Positions 7,821 through 14,030 of a stretch of 14,030 nucleotides of DNA are shown piece after piece (positions within the stretch are counted from its first letter, which is position 1; each line of letters begins with the position of its first letter). The notes beneath the pieces are model-generated. The model ran no database searches, had not been told where the DNA came from, and saw only the letters and a program-made list of their open reading frames with translations. Source of the DNA: Flavobacteriia bacterium (GTDB taxonomy: Bacteria > Bacteroidota > Bacteroidia > Flavobacteriales_D > Crocinitomicaceae); contig RFQF01000035.1 of assembly GCA_009925805.1 (NCBI GenBank), forward strand, positions 1-14,030. The letters are read 5' to 3'. The translations under genes were made by a program, and so were the position numbers.

Positions 7821-8568
7821 GCGTAGGAAAAAATTTCCACTTGAACTGAATTTCGGGGTGATGCACTAAGGCAGTTAAACTGTTGGTCCAAGCAAGAGCA
7901 ACGTGCACGAAAAAGGCAATCCAAACCGTTTCCGATTCAAGGGTCAGGAGGCATAACACCAACCCTAGGGGAATGGCACCAAGCGTTTCGGCCAATCCTT
8001 TCGGAATGTGCGTAGTAGCGTAGAGGGCGAGATTGATCGCGATTGCAGGCCAAATCCCAAGCGTTTTAATCAAAGGAAAAAACAAAACACCTCGAAACAA
8101 TAACTCATATCCAAACAAATAAAGCGACCATCCTAATAGATTTATTAAAAAGGTTTTTTGCGTCCATTGTTTGGCTCTAATTTGAGGGTAGTTTTTCAAG
8201 TTTTCCGGTTTTTTCGCTGAAAAGTAGGCCATAGGAATCACTAAAATTGAAAGTACTAAGGTCCATCCGAGGCTGAAAAGGGTTGTAGCAGGATTAATCC
8301 ACAATCCTACATCTCGAATGGATGTATTCGGGAAAGCCAAAAGGTAGATGAGCAAGGGAATTATCCCTAAAACGACACAACCGAAATACTTGGTAAAAAA
8401 AATATGTTTCCTGGATGCTTCATCAAAAGGATATTTTTGGTAAAACCTTGATTTGATACGCTCCGAATTTGCCACAAACCAATACAGGATAAACGAGCCC
8501 GTAGCCACCAATAGCAGGATGGTGGTAATCAGCATAGTTGAATCAACCGAGATAGTAAAGGCTTTCAT
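7807..8568 (-). CDS. CPBP-family intramembrane protein (Abi/CAAX protease-like), altered active site
   Basis: This 253-residue multi-pass membrane protein has a helix near 13-32 and further helices near 61-80, 96-117, 140-153, 172-185, 197-210 and 214-228. The CPBP core is recognisable: YELLFRGVLF (154-163), then ALYATTHIPKG with His187, and FFVHVALAWTN with His222. In canonical members the first motif is Glu-Glu-x-x-x-Arg. Here the first Glu is Tyr154, while Glu155 and Arg159 remain. The third motif lacks the usual Asn four residues after His222; an Asn lies seven residues on. Proteolysis is therefore uncertain. I chose ATG 8568 because it overlaps the TGA of the preceding gene as ATGA; the longer frame to 8604 would run 40 bases into that gene. 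It overlaps the following SDR by 14 bases. Confidence 0.8.
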   Translation of the reverse strand: MKAFTISVDSTMLITTILLLVATGSFILYWFVANSERIKSRFYQKYPFDEASRKHIFFTKYFGCVVLGIIPLLIYLLAFPNTSIRDVGLWINPATTLFSLGWTLVLSILVIPMAYFSAKKPENLKNYPQIRAKQWTQKTFLINLLGWSLYLFGYELLFRGVLFFPLIKTLGIWPAIAINLALYATTHIPKGLAETLGAIPLGLVLCLLTLESETVWIAFFVHVALAWTNSLTALVHHPEIQFKWKFFPTHGAK

Positions 8569-9548
8569 TGGATATATTGATTTTCTTTCCACCAGGTCAA
8601 ACAATCTTCAATGGCCTGTTCAATGGGGGTACTCGGCATATTCAGGATGGTGCGTGCTTTGGCAGGGTTGTAACATTGTTGCATCGTGGCTTGCTTTGCC
8701 ATGTGATACCCAAGCTTTGGGGGTTTTCCGGTTATCCGTGCAACTACAGAGCTGAAAAATCCAACGGCGTAAATTACCCCATCTGGCACCCTTTTTAGCT
8801 TAAAAGGAATATTTTTAACACGACAAACCGATTTAAACATTTCTTCAAACGTAAGATTCACATTCCCTGCAATAAAACAGGATCCGGGATGGCCTAAGGT
8901 CAGGGCATTAACAGCAGCAACCGCCACATCCTTGGAAGCCACAAAATTTTTCATACCCGAGGTGAACCCAGGAAGTTTACCCTCGATAAGTGCCAAAATC
9001 ATTCTCCCGGAAGAGGGTCCTGAATCGAAGGGGCCAATCATATAGGTAGGATTAATTATCAAGGCAGGAAATCCCTTTTCCGCTTCTTCCAATAGCAATT
9101 TCTGGGCTTGGTATTTGCTGTCCACGTAGTCAATTTTATAGCTATTCCCCATGAACGGAGATTCCTCATTTCCAGGAAATTCTGGTGTTCCGTGGCCGAA
9201 GGAATTCGCCGTTCCAATCTGAATAAACCGGGTTAATCCATGGTTTTTTGAAAGCTCCACTAAATCAACAACTGCCTGATAATTAACCCTGAAGAGCATG
9301 TCGCTTCGTCGAGGCCAGATTTGAGTTGACGCCGCCACATTGATTAAGGCATCGCAACCATCTATGGCTAATTCAAGCGATTCTTTATCCAGTAAATCCC
9401 CATAAAACACCTCAAGGGACAGTCCTTGGATGCTTTTGTAGGAACTTCCAGGAAGAACTAGGGCGCGCACTTCATAGCCTTGTTTGAGGGCTTCTCGACA
9501 AATACTTGCCCCTAACATCCCATCGGCACCCGTTATCAACACTTTCAT
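8565..9548 (-). CDS. Extended SDR, NAD-dependent epimerase/dehydratase, dihydroflavonol-4-reductase-like
   Basis: This 327-residue extended short-chain dehydrogenase has the glycine motif TGADGMLG (6-13), the catalytic pair Tyr141-Lys145 (YVDSK), and INPTYMIGPFD (165-175), the substrate-region motif shared by dihydroflavonol reductases, 3-beta-hydroxysteroid dehydrogenases and related enzymes. A hydrophobic stretch (GVIYAVGFFSSVVARI, about 257-272) is common in members acting on membrane lipids. It should reduce a keto group or oxidise an alcohol. Bacterial 3-ketosphinganine reductases belong to this broad class, but I cannot distinguish them here. The start lies 7 bases after the regulator gene and is preceded by GAAAGG; the end overlaps the CPBP start by 4 bases (ATGA). 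It is the first enzyme of the run. Confidence 0.85.
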   Translation of the reverse strand: MKVLITGADGMLGASICREALKQGYEVRALVLPGSSYKSIQGLSLEVFYGDLLDKESLELAIDGCDALINVAASTQIWPRRSDMLFRVNYQAVVDLVELSKNHGLTRFIQIGTANSFGHGTPEFPGNEESPFMGNSYKIDYVDSKYQAQKLLLEEAEKGFPALIINPTYMIGPFDSGPSSGRMILALIEGKLPGFTSGMKNFVASKDVAVAAVNALTLGHPGSCFIAGNVNLTFEEMFKSVCRVKNIPFKLKRVPDGVIYAVGFFSSVVARITGKPPKLGYHMAKQATMQQCYNPAKARTILNMPSTPIEQAIEDCLTWWKENQYIQ

Positions 9549-9555
9549 CCTTTCT

Positions 9556-10557
9556 TTATTTTGTTAACATTGCTTGGCGCTCGAGTTCAAGCCTCTCCTG
9601 CATGTATTGAAAATACTTATGGCGTTCTTTATGGTTTATTTCACTAATGAGGCTTGCATTGGTTATCTGACGATCCAATACGGTTTTAGTATCAACAACG
9701 TAAGCTTTGTCCGCGGTGTGTAAATAATTCAATATGTTGTGAATTAAATAAACTCCTTTGGTCTCGCCCCCTTCATAATAAAAGGTTGTGTCGGTATTCA
9801 CGGTATCGTTCAGGAACAAGGTCAACTTTGATCCTTTAGCCGGCGCAGCATTTCCGATCATGAATTTCTTCCCTTGACTGGCTTGGTCCATAAAATGATT
9901 TAACCATGCTTGAACTCGATCTACCAAAAAAACGGCTTGTTCCCTTTCTTGAAACCAACCCGACTCGAGGGCATAATTGATTTGCCGAATATACCCACGC
10001 ATCATTTCCCGATCCACTACTTCCAAGGTTTCGATTTGATTGTAGCATTGAAGAATTTCTCGGCCTTTGCGTATGGATTCAGCGCTAAATGAAGCGACGT
10101 CAAATTTTTTTTGCTCGAATTCTTTTAATGACAAATGGGCTTTAGCCCAAAAAAACAACCGAAAATGCATTAATTCTGGAAAATTAAATCCCTGAAAAAA
10201 GTGCACATTGTTGACCACCAGATATAATTTAGTTTGGTGCAATTTGGTTAGATTCTTTATTCCAAGCAACACCCCCTCTAAATACCCCTCGATGGAGAAT
10301 TCATCAGAGCGCCCTTTTAAATAATCGAAGGGGATTATTTGCTTCCCTTCTTCCAGCAAGGCATCAAACGAAATTTGAAAATAGGAACAAACTTTTTCCA
10401 CCTCGTGAACAGTCATTTGGGTTTCATTTCGTAACCTTCGATATGCCGCATCGGTGCTAATCGATAGCGCATCGCTTAACGCTATCCCCAAAGATTCGCC
10501 GGGTTTAAGGGTTCTTTTAACCTCCTCAATTAGCCTTTGCTGAATATTGTTCTTCAT
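9556..10557 (-). CDS. Bacteroidota HTH transcriptional regulator
   Basis: This 333-residue protein has an N-terminal helix-turn-helix (about residues 20-68), with the helix STDAAYRRLRNE (34-45) as the probable recognition helix. The pattern 'L-IS-DAAYRR-R-E---T--E---------' matches a common, mostly uncharacterised Bacteroidota regulator type. The rest (about 75-333) is predicted largely helical, with no recognisable ligand domain, no signal peptide and no membrane helix, so it is likely a cytoplasmic sensor and DNA-binding protein. It is the first gene of the run of reductases and membrane proteins, 7 bases ahead of the extended SDR, and most simply controls that operon and itself. The ATG is 23 bases downstream of a TAAATTTG box. 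There is no Shine-Dalgarno, as usual in this phylum. Confidence 0.75.
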   Translation of the reverse strand: MKNNIQQRLIEEVKRTLKPGESLGIALSDALSISTDAAYRRLRNETQMTVHEVEKVCSYFQISFDALLEEGKQIIPFDYLKGRSDEFSIEGYLEGVLLGIKNLTKLHQTKLYLVVNNVHFFQGFNFPELMHFRLFFWAKAHLSLKEFEQKKFDVASFSAESIRKGREILQCYNQIETLEVVDREMMRGYIRQINYALESGWFQEREQAVFLVDRVQAWLNHFMDQASQGKKFMIGNAAPAKGSKLTLFLNDTVNTDTTFYYEGGETKGVYLIHNILNYLHTADKAYVVDTKTVLDRQITNASLISEINHKERHKYFQYMQERLELERQAMLTK

Positions 10558-10580
10558 GTTATATCATCGGTTCAACCCCA

Positions 10581-10588
10581 CAAATTTA
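10581..10588 (-). promoter_or_regulatory. -7 box before the HTH-led operon
   Basis: TAAATTTG on the minus strand exactly fits TAnnTTTG and ends 23 bases before the regulator ATG. It sits just after the murF-alr stop codon. No TTG is present 17-23 bases upstream, so the -33 half is missing and the promoter may need an activator. The surrounding ACCTAAATTTGTGG (10591-10578) is repeated exactly in front of the gene at 13502. Confidence 0.45.
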
Positions 10589-10590
10589 GG

Positions 10591-12825
10591 TCATTCACGG
10601 ACATATAGCCGATGTACCCTTTCTGAAATTCCTGTCATTATCTCATAAGGAATCGTATCGAGGCTTTCAGCCATAGCCAAAAGACGCTGCACATCGTCAA
10701 AAACAACCCCCACATCTCCTTCTTGAACATGATCCAATGCAGAAACATCCAACATCAGCATGTCCATGCAGATTTTTCCTATCACCGGACACCATACCCC
10801 ATGAACTTTGATCCTACCAACCCCGTTGCTTAAACGTCTGGAGAATCCATCAGCATACCCTAGAGGTAAAATCGCAATTTTGGTGTTTTTTTCGGCGATA
10901 AAACTGCGCGAATAACTTATACTTTCCCCGGCACGAACGGTCTTTATCTGCGAAATTCTGCATTTCCAAGAGAGCACTGGGGCTAATTCCGCCCGTGCCG
11001 GGCTCGAAATACCAAACATCCCCAACCCTAGACGTACCATGTCAAAATGGGCCTCAGGGAAATGCATAATTCCCTCGGTATTCGCCATGTGGAACAATAC
11101 AGGATAGGAAAAAGCGTCCAAAATGCTTCTTCTCACCGCCGAAAACCGTTCAATTTGAGTCTGGCTCATGGTTTTATCCTCAAGGTTATCGGATTCTACA
11201 AAATGAGTAAACACCGTTTTCAACCGAACTTCCGGCTGCGCCTTAATTTGCTCAATGAGGGATTTTACTTCCTCCGGTTCAAATCCAAGCCGGCGCATTC
11301 CGGTATCAATCTCCACATGGATTGGGAAATGTTGAACCCCTTGAACGATTAATTCTCGAAGGAACTCTTCTAATTGCGCAAAGGTAAAAATGGTAGGTTC
11401 GAGCTGATTGGTAATGCATTCCTCATAGCTAACTGGGTCAGGGTTCAAGACCAAGATGGGTAACGTAATCCCGAAGTTTCTCAAGGCTACCCCTTCCGAT
11501 GTGTAGGCAACGCCTAAATAATCCACCCCCTGACTTTCTAAAAAACTCGCCATCTGCTCTATGCCGGTTCCGTACGACTGGGCTTTAACCATAGCCAGAA
11601 GTTGGGTTTCCGGCTTTAGTTTCGACTTAAAATAAACTAGATTCTGACGTAAGGCCGAGAGGTTTATTTCGAGTACCGTTGGATGTTGTTTCACGCGAAA
11701 TTTAGCTGCGAAGCGTTCCATTTTCGATTTTCGCGTGCCTTTTATAAGCACCATGGCCCCTTCAGGAATCTTCAAGGGTAATTTTTCGGGAAAGTCTACG
11801 AAAGCTCCTTCCGGGGAAAAGGTGGATATTAATTCTTCTACCGATTTTTTGTGCACATACATACTCTCATCGAGTCCAATGTATACACAGCAAGGTCGTC
11901 CATTGGATAAAGAAACCATGTATTGCAAGGAAACCCCGAGGGTAGCTAAGTCTAAATGGTAGGTATCGTTGAGGACCAAGGTGTTGTTCTTTCCGTAAAA
12001 CGTCTCGAGGCGAAGCGCAAGGCGGGACAGGTTTGGTACTTCTTCCCTCAGCGTGCTCTCGGAAACGCCCAAGAAACTCGCCACACCTATGGCTATTTGT
12101 GCTGAAAGCCTTGAATAGCTGTCACTGAACGGGATAATTTCATGAAAGGGTGCTGCTCGTAGTAGCAAAGCTTCATCCGTTGGCACCATGGATTTATTTC
12201 CTAGCGCAATCACCGCCTCCTCTAAGGCTTGGTCTAGGGGGGATTGGTACCAAGAAGTAATGACTAAACGCGATGGTTGAACCATCCATAGCAAGCGGCT
12301 AAATTCATCGGGTTCAGAGAAGCCAAGTTCAATGAGGGCTAGATTGGCCTGTGGATGGAGTTCTAAGAGGGAAAGAGCTACGCCAATTTGGGAATTGTAG
12401 CTTTTGGGGCTTCGCACCACGTGGTAATTGAACTTCAATAAATCGTACATCCATTCTTTTACCGTTGTTTTCCCTGCCTTGCCTGCAATTGCGACGATTG
12501 GAAAAGAAAATTTCTCTCGGTGGGCTTTTGCCAGGGACTGCAACGCTTCGAGCGTACTTTCCACCACATAATAGGAGGCTTCCGGAAAAATAGCCTTGGG
12601 CAACTCCGGAACAATGAATACGCGAATTCCTTTGTGGTAAGCCTCTTCCAAGAAATCACTCCCCTTGCGAAAGGAACCTTGAAGCGCCATGAAGCAGGCC
12701 TTAGATTCACCGCAATAGGAACGTGTGTCAATCGTAATGAACGCAATTTCAGGATGGGAAACCCCAACCACCTCCTTGGGGTGAAGCAACGCGACTAAAT
12801 CCTCCTGAGAAAAATTCAGTTTCAA
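10591..12825 (-). CDS. Bifunctional MurF-like / alanine racemase fusion
   Basis: This 744-residue fusion is typical of Bacteroidota. The N-terminal part (about 1-378) is a Mur ligase, in the family of the D-Ala-D-Ala-adding enzyme of peptidoglycan synthesis. Visible motifs are a P-loop AGKAGKTT (114-121), RSPKSYNSQIG (138-148), ELGFSEPDEF (166-175) and RLE (272-274). The C-terminal part (about 381-744) is a complete PLP-dependent alanine racemase: Lys414 in MVKAQSYGTG, THF at 540-542, Asn582 in HMANTEG, Arg598, Tyr638 in SISYSRSF, and CMD at 686-688. The ligase half is shorter than usual and has lost several conserved residues, so ligase activity is doubtful. The start is TTG at 12825, overlapping the tdk stop as TTGA; the upstream frame is closed by TAA at 12840-12838 and the next ATG is at codon 46. 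Confidence 0.9.
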   Translation of the reverse strand: MKLNFSQEDLVALLHPKEVVGVSHPEIAFITIDTRSYCGESKACFMALQGSFRKGSDFLEEAYHKGIRVFIVPELPKAIFPEASYYVVESTLEALQSLAKAHREKFSFPIVAIAGKAGKTTVKEWMYDLLKFNYHVVRSPKSYNSQIGVALSLLELHPQANLALIELGFSEPDEFSRLLWMVQPSRLVITSWYQSPLDQALEEAVIALGNKSMVPTDEALLLRAAPFHEIIPFSDSYSRLSAQIAIGVASFLGVSESTLREEVPNLSRLALRLETFYGKNNTLVLNDTYHLDLATLGVSLQYMVSLSNGRPCCVYIGLDESMYVHKKSVEELISTFSPEGAFVDFPEKLPLKIPEGAMVLIKGTRKSKMERFAAKFRVKQHPTVLEINLSALRQNLVYFKSKLKPETQLLAMVKAQSYGTGIEQMASFLESQGVDYLGVAYTSEGVALRNFGITLPILVLNPDPVSYEECITNQLEPTIFTFAQLEEFLRELIVQGVQHFPIHVEIDTGMRRLGFEPEEVKSLIEQIKAQPEVRLKTVFTHFVESDNLEDKTMSQTQIERFSAVRRSILDAFSYPVLFHMANTEGIMHFPEAHFDMVRLGLGMFGISSPARAELAPVLSWKCRISQIKTVRAGESISYSRSFIAEKNTKIAILPLGYADGFSRRLSNGVGRIKVHGVWCPVIGKICMDMLMLDVSALDHVQEGDVGVVFDDVQRLLAMAESLDTIPYEIMTGISERVHRLYVRE

Positions 12826-13397
12826 GGAGTTACCGATTTAAAACAGGAACGACATAACGGTTTATAACTTTCCACTGCGCCGACTAAGACTTGAGTAGAT
12901 TCTTCGGTAAAACGGTGGGAAAACTGGGCTAAATTTCCACAATTAACGCAAATTGCATGCACTTTTGTCACGTATTCTGCGATTGCCAATAAAGCGGGCA
13001 TGGGCCCAAATGGATTTCCCAAATAATCCATGTCCAACCCTGCGCAAATGACGCGAATTCCTCGGTTGGCCAATTCGGTGCAGACCTCCGTAATTCCTGG
13101 GTCAAAAAACTGTGCTTCGTCAATCGCAACAATGCGTTCGTCGTTAACTAATAAAAGAATTTCATTCGAATGCGCTACAAGCTTTGCAGGAACAGCACTA
13201 CCTTCATGACTCACTACGTCCTGGTCGCTGTAACGACGATCAATGTCCGGTTTGAAGAGTATGACTTTTTGTTGAGCAAACTGGGTTCTTTTGACGCGTC
13301 GGATCAATTCTTCGGTTTTTCCAGAGAACATGGAGCCGCAGATTACTTCAATCCAACCGTTAATTTTCGTTTCATTTGGAAATTGTTCAAGGAACAT
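12822..13397 (-). CDS. tdk: Thymidine kinase (type II)
   Basis: This 191-residue enzyme phosphorylates thymidine to dTMP with ATP in pyrimidine salvage. It has the P-loop GSMFSGKT (21-28), DEAQFF (93-98) with Glu94 as the likely catalytic base, the lasso segment LDMDYLGNPFGPM (121-133), and two Cys pairs, 150/153 and 182/185, that form the structural zinc site. Length and motif order are standard for bacterial tetrameric TdK. The ATG at 13397 is preceded by a TAAATTTG promoter box. Its TGA overlaps the TTG start of murF-alr by 3 bases, so the two genes form an operon; the pairing links nucleotide salvage with cell-wall precursor supply and I know no functional reason for it. Confidence 0.95.
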   Translation of the reverse strand: MFLEQFPNETKINGWIEVICGSMFSGKTEELIRRVKRTQFAQQKVILFKPDIDRRYSDQDVVSHEGSAVPAKLVAHSNEILLLVNDERIVAIDEAQFFDPGITEVCTELANRGIRVICAGLDMDYLGNPFGPMPALLAIAEYVTKVHAICVNCGNLAQFSHRFTEESTQVLVGAVESYKPLCRSCFKSVTP

Positions 13398-13415
13398 ATT
13401 TGATTTCTATTTTAA

Positions 13416-13423
13416 CAAATTTA
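13416..13423 (-). promoter_or_regulatory. -7 box before tdk
   Basis: TAAATTTG on the minus strand matches TAnnTTTG, 18 bases before the tdk ATG. A TTA (13444-13442), one change from TTG, stands 18 bases upstream of it and could serve as the -33 element. It lies in the 104-base divergent region between tdk and the gene at 13502. Confidence 0.5.
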
Positions 13424-13469
13424 CTTGAATTAAATTATCCATAAGCACCTATGGCATTGTTCAAGAACC

Positions 13470-13477
13470 TAAATTTG
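13470..13477 (+). promoter_or_regulatory. -7 box before the gene at 13502
   Basis: TAAATTTG on the plus strand matches TAnnTTTG, 24 bases before the ATG. No TTG at the proper distance is visible. It is embedded in ACCTAAATTTGTGG (13467-13480), also found before the HTH regulator gene. Confidence 0.45.
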
Positions 13478-13501
13478 TGGAACTAAGAAATTTCAAATAT
13501 T

Positions 13502-14030
13502 ATGATTAACGAACTAGCGCAAGAGTTAATGCAGGAAATGCAGGCTTTTACCGAAGGCCCTGGCTCAATAAATTCCCTGAATCGGGCGATTACACTTTCC
13601 CATGAAATTCATGAAAAACTGGTTATTCTTCGATTTAAAGCCTATGAAGCGGGGTTATTTACTCAAGACGTTACGAATTTGGAACTTCAAGAATTTGACA
13701 TGGATTTAGCTCTGGAGAAAACCGAAATCGAACCTGTTTCGACAGCAGCAATATTCCAAGAGACCACGGATTTACCTCAAGCCGAAGCCCTTACATTACC
13801 GGACCTTACCGAACCCCAAGGAAATACCGTAAATTCTCAAAATATAAGCTCCGAAGAACCTCAGCATGTCGAATCAACCCTTGATTTTAACCTGGATGAA
13901 CTCTTGGATCAAGCGCAAGGAAAACATCCGAAAATCAATGCCTTTAACGGAAATTACTCGTTAAAAGAAAAAATTAATTTCATTAACACTTTGTTTGGTT
14001 CATCCAGTGAATCTTTTGGAACCGCGGTGA
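13502..14030 (+). CDS. Conserved Bacteroidota protein of unknown function, 3' partial
   Basis: An ATG at 13502 opens a frame that stays open to the right edge (176 codons seen). It starts MINELAQELMQEMQAF. Residues 24-70 look helical. Residues 72-135 are acidic, rich in Glu, Gln, Thr and Pro, and probably disordered. The last part, SLKEKINFINTLFGSSSESF, resembles the C-terminal 'NDKFLFINELF' segment of a widespread Bacteroidota hypothetical family; the rest of that domain would follow beyond the edge. No signal peptide or membrane helix is visible, so it is likely cytoplasmic. It is divergent from tdk and has its own -7 box. The family match is from memory and function is unknown. Confidence 0.75.
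   Translation, partial: MINELAQELMQEMQAFTEGPGSINSLNRAITLSHEIHEKLVILRFKAYEAGLFTQDVTNLELQEFDMDLALEKTEIEPVSTAAIFQETTDLPQAEALTLPDLTEPQGNTVNSQNISSEEPQHVESTLDFNLDELLDQAQGKHPKINAFNGNYSLKEKINFINTLFGSSSESFGTAV

Noticed and set aside
7483..7869. Plus-strand open frame of 128 codons
   Set aside because: It is antisense to a clearly recognisable SDR and the CPBP gene, with no domain signal.
8569..8604. Upstream extension of the CPBP protein to 8604
   Set aside because: The ATG at 8568 makes a classic ATGA overlap with the previous stop, and the extra residues are encoded inside the epimerase gene.
13487..13494. Palindrome GAAATTTC near the start of the gene at 13502
   Set aside because: Eight AT-rich bases are expected by chance and there is no second copy at the other promoters.

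Overview
The window looks like the chromosome of a Bacteroidota bacterium, most likely of the Flavobacteriia/Cryomorphaceae type. The evidence is a MurF-alanine racemase fusion, a DUF2490-type outer-membrane protein, a 'two-component regulator propeller' sensor, a Bacteroidota-type HTH regulator and -7 boxes of the form TAnnTTTG. It is almost entirely coding, and no stretch over 300 bases lacks a gene. I saw no rRNA, tRNA, CRISPR array, insertion sequence or phage gene.

Layout. (1) Positions 2-1066, plus strand: a lipoprotein with a transthyretin-like fold, cut by the left edge, followed without a gap by a DUF2490-like beta-barrel protein. (2) Positions 1085-4906, minus strand: a 1273-residue membrane sensor with a periplasmic propeller, a Y_Y_Y domain, one membrane helix, a coiled coil, a class III adenylate cyclase and a C-terminal HD phosphohydrolase domain. 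It converges with the pair in (1), and its start lies inside the 3' end of a ferritin gene. (3) Positions 4878-5390: ferritin with its own good promoter. (4) Positions 5434-10557, minus strand: a compact run in transcription order of HTH regulator, dihydroflavonol-reductase-like extended SDR, CPBP-type membrane protein, classical SDR, seven-helix membrane protein and a second, related SDR. Overlaps of 4, 14 and 1 bases link the middle genes. (5) Positions 10591-13397, minus strand: thymidine kinase followed by the MurF-Alr fusion, linked by a TTGA stop/start overlap. (6) From 13502, plus strand: a conserved Bacteroidota protein of unknown function, cut by the right edge and divergent from tdk.

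How the genes may work together. tdk and murF-alr are housekeeping functions (thymidine salvage; D-alanine and cell-wall precursor supply). The run in (4) combines three NAD(P)-dependent reductases with two integral membrane proteins, one faintly resembling the alkaline ceramidase/PAQR (CREST) superfamily. This suggests modification of a lipid or other membrane-soluble compound, but the substrate cannot be read from the sequence. The most unusual gene is the sensor in (2). It has the input architecture of a hybrid two-component sensor, but its output is a complete adenylate cyclase joined to an HD domain, so it may both make and remove a nucleotide signal.
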